A DNA stretch of 64,000 bases from JADLHS01 sp044225555 (GTDB lineage: Bacteria; Verrucomicrobiota; Verrucomicrobiia; Limisphaerales; JADLHS01). Shown here one piece after another: positions 43,109-50,137 of this stretch. The notes below the pieces were generated by a model. The model worked only from the letters and a program-made list of their open reading frames with translations. It was not told the origin of the DNA and did no database searches. Position 1 is the stretch's first letter, and each line of letters opens with the position of its first letter. The stretch spans positions 186,001 through 250,000 of the forward strand of contig JBGAIM010000002.1 in assembly GCA_044225555.1 (NCBI GenBank), written 5' to 3'. The position numbers were made by a program, and so were the translations under genes.

Positions 43109-44809
43109 ATGAACCTCAAAACGTTCCTCACCGAGTATCTGCCGGCCAAGTTCGCCACCGCGCCGCGAGCGAAAGTCTCGAACCAGTACGAATACCCCAA
43201 CGTCTCGGCCAACGCGACGGTGACGACCGTGCAGTCCGCGATCCGCGCCGCCGAGGCCGGGGACACGCGCCAGCTCTTCGCCCTCTATCGCGACCTCAGC
43301 ATCGGCGGCTCGCACGTCCAGGCGGAGTTTAACAAACGCAAACTCGCGCTCCTCGCCCAACCGCATGCGATTCTCCCGGCGGACAAAACGAAACCCGACG
43401 ATGTGAACGCCGCGCTCGCGGTCACGCAGATGATCGCCGATGCCGACAACTGGAATGACGGCCTCACGCATTTGCTCGACTCCGCGCTCTGGCCCGTGAC
43501 GGCGGCGGAGAAACTATTCCGCGCGCGCAATCTGCCCACGGATATGCCCACGGCCGTGCCGTTGCGTTTCACGTTGCGCAAGATCGAGCCGGTGAATCCC
43601 ACGCTGCTGTGTTTTCAAAAGCCTTATGTCGGTAGGGCGGCGCTGCCGCGCCGCTCCGAGGCTGACCAGCAGGTCAGCCCTACCGACATCGAGCCCTGGG
43701 AAAGCGACCTCCGTTTCTATTCGACCGATGCCGACGGCCGGATCAATTACGGCTACGAGCAAACGTATCCGGTCGATCCGGTGCGGCACATCATTCATCG
43801 CGGGCATTTGCTGGCGGGGATTCGCGACAACTGGGGCGGACCGATGCGCGCGATCGTGTTCTGGGATTTGCTCAGCAAGCTGGGCCGCGATTGGTTCGCG
43901 CGCGGCATGGAGCGATTCGGAATGCCGTTTCCCGTGGGGCGCACCAACGCTAAAGACCGGCAGGCCGTTGATTTTCTCAGCGAAGCCTTTTCGCTCGCGA
44001 CCAAGATCGGCGGGCTCGTGGTGGATCATGACACCCAGGTGGAATTGATCGAAGCCGCGGCCAGTGGGATGGCCGACGCGCACGACAAGTTCATCAGCAT
44101 TTGCCATCGCGAGATCAGCAAGGTGATCGTTGGGCAGACCTTGAGCGCTGAGGCACAGCCGACCGGATTGGGAAGCGGAACTTCCGCTTTGCAGGGCGAC
44201 GTGCGGCAGGACATCCGGTTGTTCGACTGCATCAAGCTCGGCGAGACGTTGCAGAAACAATTGTTCGCGACATTCCTTCAGATCAACGGACTGCGGGGAG
44301 CGCCACCCAAAATTGTCTGGGGCGGGTTGAGCGACGAAGATGCGAAATCGTTTGCCGAGTTGTTGAACGTACTCAGCCAGGCCGGTTTTGAGCCCACGGA
44401 CAAAGCGCTGCCCACCATGAACGAGCGGCTCGGCTTCGAGATTCAACGCAAGATGGCCGCGCCACCGGTCACTGGCTCCGCCGGCGCCGGCGCGGGCTTG
44501 CCGCAGACCTTCCGCGCGCGACTCGCGACGTACTCGAGCCAGGTGAAGATCGCCGACAACCTGGGCGTGCCACCGGCGTGGTTGAATCCGCTGCGGGATT
44601 TTCTGGCCGAGCTGGAGAACAAGGCGGCGGATCAGACGATCTCCGAGAAGGACCTGTTGAATTTCCTCGATGCGGCCGTGGCGCGCGTGCCGGAGTTGTT
44701 TCAGGAGATGAACGTGGACGAACTGGCCAAGGTACTCGAGGCGGCCATGGGGAACTCGGTACTCGAGGAAGTGCGGCGCGGTCTGAAGCGCGATCAGACT
44801 CATGCCTGA
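43109..44809 (+). CDS. Phage portal protein, DUF935 (Mu gp29-like)
   Basis: 566 residues. Matches the Mu-type portal family: IRAAEAGDTRQLFALYRDLS near the start, HIIHRGHLLAGIRDNWGGPM, VFWDLLSKLGRDWFARGMER, FGMPFPVGRT, HREISKVIVGQTLSAEAQP and LFATFLQINGL. Twelve copies would form the channel for DNA entry. Residues about 174-193 (RAALPRRSEADQQVSPT is inside) are encoded by a 60-bp palindromic repeat inserted in frame, an extra segment not expected in the family. The gene starts 191 bp after its neighbour, a gap with no gene that I can support; the 3' end overlaps the MuF gene by 8 bp. Confidence 0.92.
   Translation: MNLKTFLTEYLPAKFATAPRAKVSNQYEYPNVSANATVTTVQSAIRAAEAGDTRQLFALYRDLSIGGSHVQAEFNKRKLALLAQPHAILPADKTKPDDVNAALAVTQMIADADNWNDGLTHLLDSALWPVTAAEKLFRARNLPTDMPTAVPLRFTLRKIEPVNPTLLCFQKPYVGRAALPRRSEADQQVSPTDIEPWESDLRFYSTDADGRINYGYEQTYPVDPVRHIIHRGHLLAGIRDNWGGPMRAIVFWDLLSKLGRDWFARGMERFGMPFPVGRTNAKDRQAVDFLSEAFSLATKIGGLVVDHDTQVELIEAAASGMADAHDKFISICHREISKVIVGQTLSAEAQPTGLGSGTSALQGDVRQDIRLFDCIKLGETLQKQLFATFLQINGLRGAPPKIVWGGLSDEDAKSFAELLNVLSQAGFEPTDKALPTMNERLGFEIQRKMAAPPVTGSAGAGAGLPQTFRARLATYSSQVKIADNLGVPPAWLNPLRDFLAELENKAADQTISEKDLLNFLDAAVARVPELFQEMNVDELAKVLEAAMGNSVLEEVRRGLKRDQTHA
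43628..43687. repeat. 60-bp three-stem palindromic element inserted in frame in the portal gene
   Basis: Outer arms GTCGGTAGGGC (43628-43638) and GCCCTACCGAC (43677-43687), 11 perfect pairs, enclose two perfect hairpins: CGGCGC-TGCC-GCGCCG (43639-43654) and GCTGACC-AGCA-GGTCAGC (43661-43678; its last two bases overlap the outer arm). Length is exactly 20 codons without a stop. The element at 38357-38409 shares the GGTAGGGC ends. Confidence 0.85.
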
Positions 44810-47552
44810 GATTCTCCCACTGGACGAGGCAGTCAAAGCGATCAGCGCCAAGACGCCGATCGGCGCCACGCTCCGTTCGGCCGATTGGGAACGTGTCCCG
44901 CTCGCTCTGAAGCAGCGGGCGCAATTCAGTTCCGGCGTCACGTCGGCCCGGGTCCTGCAAGCCATCCAGGATCGGCTCACTGGTCAGGTAAAACTTCAGC
45001 GCGAACAACTCGCCAACGGCAACCAGGCCACGTTTGATCGCAGTTCCTTCATTGACGCCATCCGCCAGCTCGCGCGCGATGAGGGACTCACGCCGGAAAA
45101 AGGCCAGGGCACCGTGCGCGACATCACGAGCATTCCCCGGCTCGGGCTGATCTACGACATGCAGAACGCGCAAGCCACCGGTTTCGCGCGACACAAGCTC
45201 GACACCAGCGAAGGGGCGCTCGTTCTGTTTCCCGCCTATCGGCTGGGACCGAGCACCGCCAACGAACCACGGCCGCAAGCCTGGTGGGAGCGACGCTGGT
45301 TTCAAGCCGGCCAAAGCGTCGGGTGGGAGGGCGCGGCGAAAACCGAAATGGTGGCGCTAAAGACTTCGCCCATCTGGAGCGCGCTCTCCCGCTTTGGTAC
45401 GCCATGGCCACCGTTCGACTGGGGCAGCACCCGCGAGCTGGAAGAAGTGGACCGAGCCGAAGCGATCGCGCTCGGGCTTATCGAAGAGAATTGGACGCCC
45501 CCCAGCGACGCGCGCGGTGGCGAGGGATTCAATCAACAACTTCAGGCGAGCGTGCGCGGGCTCGATCCGGAGCTGAAACAATTTCTCAAAAGTGAATTTA
45601 AGAAGGACATCAAGATCGAGGGCGATACGGCCTGGTGGACCGGCGATCGCAAAGGGAAGGAACTGGCCGTCGGCAAAAAGGCCCGGCCAGTACCAGAACC
45701 AGCGCCGACCCCGGCCGAGAGCCAGCCGGCGGCCGCCATTCTTCCGCGCCAACTCTCCGATCTCAAACCGGTGCGCAATCTCGGCGGCAGCACGGGCGCG
45801 ATGTTGATGCGCGATCCCAACACCGGCCAGCAATTTGTCGCCAAACGTGGGAACTCCGCCGCGCACGTGCAGGAGGAATTTACCGCTGACTCGCTTTACG
45901 CGGCGGCCGGCGCGAAGGTGCCGGGCGCGGAACTGCTGCACGACTCGGCCGGCAATCCGGTGAAGCTCGCGCAATTTGTCGAAGGCAAGACGCTCGCGGA
46001 TTATCTGCGCACCGCCTCCGCCAAGGACAAAGCCCAGGTGATGGACAAACTGGGCGAACACTTTCCCGTGGACGCCTTGCTCGGCAACTGGGATGTCGCC
46101 GGCTTGAATCACGACAACATCGTGGTGGACGCGGCCGGCACGCCCTGGCGCATTGATAACGGCGGCTCGCTGCGGTACCGCGCCCAGGGCACGGCCAAGA
46201 CGGCCGAAGAATGGAGCGCGCATCCGATGGAACTCTGGTCCATGCGGGATGCGAAGACGAACGCCCGGACCGCGGAGCTATTCGGCTCGGCCGACATTTA
46301 CAAAATCGCCGACCGCATCCAAGCCACCGACTTTGAGCAGATCATCGCCGCCGCACCGCCGGAATTGCAACCCATGCTCCGGGCGCGGGCAACGCAATTG
46401 CAGGACACGGCACGCAAGGCCATCGAGTATCGCGATTCCAAATTCATCGCGCCGCACGCCGATCGCATCACCGAGGAAGTGATGCACCTCCGCCAAGCCG
46501 AGGTCGCGGCGCCGATGTCCGGACAGTTGCAGCAAACCAGCAATCCGGTGGAGCTGGAGGACACGACCGGCCGGAAGTTCAATCATCTGCGTACTGTTGC
46601 CAGGGGCAGCAGCACCGCGACCACGGATCCGGGAGCGTTTTTCTACGACAAGATTCTGCCCGCGGTAAAGACCATCAACGGCCATCACGCCAAAGGCGAC
46701 ACGGATTACAACCAATCCAAACTCCAGGAGGCCCTCGCGCAGAAGTCCGCGCTACAAAAACTCGTGGACAATGGAACAGCCGGCGAGCAGCGCATGGCGC
46801 AAGATTACCTGGCCATGATCCAGGCGGTGGAAAAAGCGCAGGGCAAAAAGGACGTCACGCTGCCGAAGTTTGCGAAGACTTCGGCCGGGATGGCTTCCGT
46901 GAAGACGCCGGATCGTTCCGTGATCGAAGCGCTCGCTGAACACATAAAGGCCCGTGGTGGCGATTGGGACCTCATTTCCAATTGGGCAAGCGAGCAAGGC
47001 GGCAGCAGTGGCAGCGATGCGAGCCGACGACTCAAGCGTTGGTTGTTTGACCGCCTCAACGTGCCGGCCAAGGAATTCCACGCGCTGCCCGGGCCCGATA
47101 CGCTCAAGAGCCTGACCGGGGCGCAACGCGAGAAATACGACCGCTCCTTTGAAGTCTTCCATGCCTTCGTCCAGGAACTGCTCGGCAAGATGGATTTCCC
47201 CGGCAACGATCGCGACGCGCGCCTGTTACGCGTGATTCGCACGGAGACCAAGGCCAGCGTGATCCCGTTTCCGCCCGGCCAGAGCGGCACTTATCCGCGC
47301 GGAGTGAACGAAAGCGGCTCGCTCTTCACGCCGGTTTTCTCCGGTGGCCGGGTGGTCACGGCCGTGCCGCACCCCCGGATCACGTCCATCTATTTCCTTG
47401 AACAAACTCCCGGAACTGGGAATACTTTCTTATACGGCGATTCAGAGAACGAGGTCACGTTCATGGCTCACGGACTCACCGCCCGGAACATCACTGGTCA
47501 GACTCCCCATCCGACTCCGGCCACTGACCACACGAAATGGGAAACGAAGTAA
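44802..47552 (+). CDS. MuF-type head protein fused to kinase-like and ADP-ribosyltransferase-like domains
   Basis: 916 residues, over twice the size of Mu gp30. Residues 1-250: MuF-like head domain (RQLARDEGLTPEKG; GLIYDMQNAQATGFARHK; SPIWSALSRFGTPWPPFDWG). Residues about 320-470: kinase-like fold with a Lys in QQFVAKRG, catalytic-loop-like VDALLGNWDVAGLNHDNIVV and metal Asp in WRIDNGGSLRYR, like HipA or actin-fragmin-type kinases. Residues about 805-890: RVIRTETKAS, NESGSLFTPVFSGG and GDSENEVTFMAHG, reminiscent of the Arg, Ser-x-Ser and Glu-x-Glu sites of ADP-ribosyltransferases. MuF proteins enter the virion, so these domains may be delivered to the host. The two enzymatic assignments are inferred from motifs. 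Confidence 0.85.
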   Translation: MPEILPLDEAVKAISAKTPIGATLRSADWERVPLALKQRAQFSSGVTSARVLQAIQDRLTGQVKLQREQLANGNQATFDRSSFIDAIRQLARDEGLTPEKGQGTVRDITSIPRLGLIYDMQNAQATGFARHKLDTSEGALVLFPAYRLGPSTANEPRPQAWWERRWFQAGQSVGWEGAAKTEMVALKTSPIWSALSRFGTPWPPFDWGSTRELEEVDRAEAIALGLIEENWTPPSDARGGEGFNQQLQASVRGLDPELKQFLKSEFKKDIKIEGDTAWWTGDRKGKELAVGKKARPVPEPAPTPAESQPAAAILPRQLSDLKPVRNLGGSTGAMLMRDPNTGQQFVAKRGNSAAHVQEEFTADSLYAAAGAKVPGAELLHDSAGNPVKLAQFVEGKTLADYLRTASAKDKAQVMDKLGEHFPVDALLGNWDVAGLNHDNIVVDAAGTPWRIDNGGSLRYRAQGTAKTAEEWSAHPMELWSMRDAKTNARTAELFGSADIYKIADRIQATDFEQIIAAAPPELQPMLRARATQLQDTARKAIEYRDSKFIAPHADRITEEVMHLRQAEVAAPMSGQLQQTSNPVELEDTTGRKFNHLRTVARGSSTATTDPGAFFYDKILPAVKTINGHHAKGDTDYNQSKLQEALAQKSALQKLVDNGTAGEQRMAQDYLAMIQAVEKAQGKKDVTLPKFAKTSAGMASVKTPDRSVIEALAEHIKARGGDWDLISNWASEQGGSSGSDASRRLKRWLFDRLNVPAKEFHALPGPDTLKSLTGAQREKYDRSFEVFHAFVQELLGKMDFPGNDRDARLLRVIRTETKASVIPFPPGQSGTYPRGVNESGSLFTPVFSGGRVVTAVPHPRITSIYFLEQTPGTGNTFLYGDSENEVTFMAHGLTARNITGQTPHPTPATDHTKWETK

Positions 47553-47860
47553 AAATAGTTGAGAGCGTGTTCGACAACTTCCAGGTCGAACGCACCTTCG
47601 CGACCCAGCGTGACGGGGAATCCGAGCTACACGCCATCATTAGCGGCGTGGAATGCCTGGTGGACGCCAAGCCTTCGCACCTCGCTGCCGGCCTGGTGTT
47701 TTGTCAGCCCATTGATCCGCGCCTGGCCGAGGATTGGCCGGTCTATACCGATGTGCTCGTAAACGGCCACCCGGAACGGTGGTGGAACCTGACAGACCAG
47801 CCGGAGTTGGTGCGGGCTGTGCGCGAGCAGTTGCAACCGGCCGGCGTCCGAGATTTCTGA
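47537..47860 (+). CDS. Hypothetical phage protein (107 aa)
   Basis: 107 residues, start ATG 47537 inside the last 16 bp of the MuF gene. Beta-rich: VESVFDNFQVERTFATQRDG, ELHAIISGVECLVDAKPSHL, DVLVNGHPERWWNLTDQPEL. The stop overlaps the next ATG by one base. It could be an antidote or chaperone for the enzyme domains of the preceding protein, given the overlap, but nothing in the sequence proves it. Confidence 0.7.
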   Translation: MGNEVKIVESVFDNFQVERTFATQRDGESELHAIISGVECLVDAKPSHLAAGLVFCQPIDPRLAEDWPVYTDVLVNGHPERWWNLTDQPELVRAVREQLQPAGVRDF

Positions 47861-48339
47861 TGTGGATCGCCTCCCAGCTCGGTTTTTTCAGCATCGTCCA
47901 AAAGGAGGGTTGTTTCCACGTGCGCGCCCGCTGTCGCGCTGATCTGGCGGAACTCCGGCGGGCCGCCGGCATTGATAACCGGATCGAGGAATGGCCGCAG
48001 GCAGATTACCGGTTTCGTTTACGCGTTGGGGCGATCGTCCTGGAGAAAATCTTCCGGGCGCTCGAAGCCTCCGTGGATTATCCCAACTTCAAATCGCGGA
48101 TCGCCGAGCTGCCGGATCAAAAAGAAAAGCTCGCCGCTTACGGGCGGCTCTGGTTGGCTCTGGCGGAACTTCAGCACAAGGATGAACGCCATCATCATCA
48201 AGCGGGACACGATCACGCCGGAATTGCAGCGGCTGTTCGCCACCACGAAAAATCCGCGCGCGATCATGGAGGCCGGCGCCAAGACGGTGCAGGTGGAAAT
48301 CTCCCGGCACTTGCGCCAGCTCCAGGCGCGCGGGAATAA
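47860..48339 (+). CDS. Hypothetical protein of a widespread small family, extended out of frame over the next gene
   Basis: 159 residues from ATG 47860. The first 107 residues form a conserved-looking domain: MWIASQLGFFSIVQKEGCFH, VRARCRADLAELRRAAGIDN, EWPQADYRFRLRVGAIVLEK, YPNFKSRIAELPDQKEKLAA, YGRLWLALAELQH. I recall this pattern from short proteins of unknown function in many bacteria. After ALAELQHKDE the remaining 50 residues are His/Ala/Gly rich and overlap gene 48182-48826 by 158 bp in another frame, so the original stop was probably lost. Its role in a phage cluster is unclear. Confidence 0.65.
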   Translation: MWIASQLGFFSIVQKEGCFHVRARCRADLAELRRAAGIDNRIEEWPQADYRFRLRVGAIVLEKIFRALEASVDYPNFKSRIAELPDQKEKLAAYGRLWLALAELQHKDERHHHQAGHDHAGIAAAVRHHEKSARDHGGRRQDGAGGNLPALAPAPGARE

Positions 48340-48826
48340 GAAGGGCTGGCCGCCGCAACGGTTCTTCGCCGGCCGATCCACCAGCGTGGAAAAGAACGTG
48401 GGCATCTCCTCGCTCACCGACCGCAGCGCCACGATCACCATTGCGGATCCGCGTTTCGTGCATCGCATCCAGGGCGGTCAAGTCACTGCCAAGCGCAGAA
48501 AGTTCCTTGCGATCCCGCTCACGGCTGAAGCCTATGCGGCCCAGGGCAAGGGCAGCATCAAGGAATCCATGCCGGGCTTGTTCGTGGTGAAATTCAAACG
48601 CGGGCTTTACCTGGTGCGCGAGACCGGTGAGAAGACGCGCAACGGCGCCACGGGCAAACGAAAGTTTGGTCTGATCCAGCGGCTGCGCATTTTCCCGCTG
48701 TTCAAACTGGTGCGCAGTGTCACCCAGAAGCCGCATCCGGAAGAGCTGCCGGATCCGAACCAACTTTCTCAGGCCGCCGCCGCCGCGATGCTCGCGGCTG
48801 GGAAGCTTTTGTTCAAGGCTAAGTAG
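48182..48826 (+). CDS. Phage virion morphogenesis protein (Mu gpG-like, tentative)
   Basis: 214 residues from ATG 48182; longer in-frame starts upstream lie in the preceding gene. The pattern NPRAIMEAGAKTVQVEISRH, then QARGNKKGWPPQRFFAGRST, VGISSLTDRSATITIADPRF and RFVHRIQGGQVTAKRRKFLA fits Mu gpG-like neck/tail completion proteins (helix, NxxGWP-type loop, beta-hairpin, HR-GG). The C-terminus is Ala rich. In Mu-like genomes gpG lies just after the MuF gene, as here. The stop is followed by an integron cassette array. Confidence 0.78.
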   Translation: MNAIIIKRDTITPELQRLFATTKNPRAIMEAGAKTVQVEISRHLRQLQARGNKKGWPPQRFFAGRSTSVEKNVGISSLTDRSATITIADPRFVHRIQGGQVTAKRRKFLAIPLTAEAYAAQGKGSIKESMPGLFVVKFKRGLYLVRETGEKTRNGATGKRKFGLIQRLRIFPLFKLVRSVTQKPHPEELPDPNQLSQAAAAAMLAAGKLLFKAK

Positions 48827-48852
48827 TCCTCACGGCGATCCAGAGAATGGCG

Positions 48853-48960
48853 GCTTAACGACGACGACGACCCAAGCTCAGCCACGCCGGACCAGTAACG
48901 CGACCCGCGAATGCGGACCTGCCAGCGCCATCCGGCGTTGGCTGCAGCGCATTGTTAGGC
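48853..48960 (-). repeat. Integron attC site B (minus orientation)
   Basis: Read on the minus strand: R'' GCCTAAC (48960-48954), GCGCTGCAGCCAACGCCGG, a central hairpin, CCGGCGTGGCTGAGC, and R' GTTAAGC (48859-48853). The outer halves are inverted repeats. R'' overlaps the stop codon of the cassette gene at 48955. About 108 bp. Confidence 0.85.
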
Positions 48961-49350
48961 ATCCTTGTCCTTGTAGGAATGTCGCCCATTGAGAGAAAAA
49001 GGCTTGCCGTTGATGTAGATGGCAATAACGACAGAGTGGGTCTCCCGGTCTAAAGTAACTGTTCCGGTCTTCGCCTGGTAAGAAATTGGTTTTCCGTCCC
49101 AATCTACAATATCAAATTCGGTCTCCGTGTAGTGATCCTTAGTGCCGCGCAGTAGAATAGCGGTCTTTTCGTAAGCGTCGCCTGACAACCACTCGAATCC
49201 GGTGTGAATGTTAAGAAACAGTCCAAAGCCCTTGACGCTGCGAGTGAGTGTTGAGTCGCTGCCAATCGGCGTCAGTTCTGTGCTGCGCCATGAGGCGCAA
49301 CCAGTCGTAAGACAAATCAAAAGCAGGGCGATGAAATGGTGAGCGCGCAT
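48955..49350 (-). CDS. Integron cassette B: small lipoprotein
   Basis: 131 residues. A lipoprotein signal peptide (MRAHHFIALLLICLTTGCAS, lipobox TTGC) is followed by a beta-rich domain (LTRSVKGFGLFLNIHTGFEW; TETEFDIVDWDGKPISYQAK; HSVVIAIYINGKPFSLNGRH). No family is recognised. The start lies 6 bp after the recombination point of the preceding attC, as in normal cassettes. It is encoded opposite to the phage genes on both sides and is clearly more A/T rich than they are. Confidence 0.75.
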   Translation of the reverse strand: MRAHHFIALLLICLTTGCASWRSTELTPIGSDSTLTRSVKGFGLFLNIHTGFEWLSGDAYEKTAILLRGTKDHYTETEFDIVDWDGKPISYQAKTGTVTLDRETHSVVIAIYINGKPFSLNGRHSYKDKDA

Positions 49351-49355
49351 GATGG

Positions 49356-49453
49356 CCTAACGACAAAAGCTCAGCCACGCCGGACCAGTGACGTGGCCCG
49401 CGAAAGCGGACATGCCAGCGCCATCCGGCGTTGGCTGCAGCGATTTGTTAGGT
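49356..49453 (-). repeat. Integron attC site A (minus orientation)
   Basis: Minus strand: R'' ACCTAAC (49453-49447), CGCTGCAGCCAACGCCGG, central part, CCGGCGTGGCTGAGC, R' GTTAGGC (49362-49356). It is nearly identical in its L boxes to site B, so both cassettes belong to one integron type, different from the plus-strand array at 35-37 kb. The R'' side complements the cassette start GTTAGGTGTC (49769-49760) over ten bases. Confidence 0.85.
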
Positions 49454-49750
49454 GTCTCTGTTTTCATGCTCTCGAATCAACCTCAACAAAAGTCTGAGCT
49501 TTATGTCGCCCCGCCACTTGCTCAACGCAAGACCGAACCACACGCCACCCATGCCGAGAAAGAAACATGGAGCAAACAACAACGACCAACGCTCAGGAAA
49601 ATCACTGATCAGCAATTCGTGAAAGAGGAAAATCCCGCATGCGGTTGTCAAGACACCAAGCAAAATGACAACCCAGCGAGTGCGCGGCCATTGCCGCTCA
49701 CGCTTCTCCCAGCAACTCAGCCAACGCGATTCTTGCTCGGAAAGTTTCAT
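49448..49750 (-). CDS. Integron cassette A: small membrane protein
   Basis: 100 residues from ATG 49750; a longer frame starts at 49771 but that ATG lies across the recombination point GTTAGGT, so the shorter start is preferred. Two transmembrane helices (WVVILLGVLTTACGIFLFHE; WSLLFAPCFFLGMGGVWFGL) with charged ends. No family is recognised. Small membrane proteins are common integron cargo. Its stop lies in the R'' of attC A. Confidence 0.7.
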   Translation of the reverse strand: MKLSEQESRWLSCWEKRERQWPRTRWVVILLGVLTTACGIFLFHELLISDFPERWSLLFAPCFFLGMGGVWFGLALSKWRGDIKLRLLLRLIREHENRDT

Positions 49751-49762
49751 AACCGCCAAGAC

Positions 49763-49838
49763 ACCTAACATTGATATTAGGACAAACTGCCTGCACAGTC
49801 GCGTGCACGGTTGGAATTTGCAAGTGCAGCTGTTAGCA
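49763..49838 (-). repeat. Possible third attC site at the head of the minus-strand array
   Basis: Minus strand: TGCTAAC (49838-49832), AGCTGCACTTGCAAATTCC, GTGCACGCGACTGTGCAGG, and R' GTTAGGT (49769-49763). The R' fits the GTTRRRY rule; the left box fits only partly. If real, it is the remainder of an upstream cassette whose gene is gone. Confidence 0.4.
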
Positions 49839-49845
49839 TGGGGTT

Positions 49846-50052
49846 ATGAAAGCCGACCTGCGAATTTCTATCAAGGATTATCGCCGGAACAAAAACCTCA
49901 AAATCCAGCTCCTGCGGGTGCCCTTTTCCGCCTCCCGCCAGTTCTGGGTCCGGATGAACGGCGAACCCTGGCCCAAGGATCAGCGGCCCGTTTCCCTCAC
50001 CCGGCTGCTGACCGCCTTGCGCAAATCCCTGGTCAAATCCGTCGCCTCCTAG
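49846..50052 (+). CDS. Hypothetical protein (68 aa)
   Basis: 68 residues from ATG 49846, strongly basic (MKADLRISIKDYRRNKNLKI, LRVPFSASRQFWVRMNGEPW, RLLTALRKSLVKSVAS). It looks like a small nucleic-acid-binding or kinase-like tail fragment; no family is recognised. It lies between the minus-strand cassette array and the second copy of the 65-nt hairpin repeat, so it may belong to the phage or be cassette cargo. Confidence 0.6.
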   Translation: MKADLRISIKDYRRNKNLKIQLLRVPFSASRQFWVRMNGEPWPKDQRPVSLTRLLTALRKSLVKSVAS

Positions 50053-50064
50053 TCCCCGGGCCAC

Positions 50065-50129
50065 TTTTCTCCGAAACCTCCGCTGTCTGCGCCTGACCCG
50101 CTAGACCACACGCGTAGCGTGTGGCAAAA
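50065..50129 (+). repeat. 65-nt leader-type repeat with hairpin, copy 2
   Basis: Same layout as 37724-37788. The hairpin here is CCACACGC-GTA-GCGTGTGG (50106-50124): two base pairs differ from copy 1 and both changes are compensated on the other arm. It ends directly before GGGAGG and the GTG start of the protease gene. Confidence 0.8.
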
Positions 50130-50137
50130 CGGGAGGC

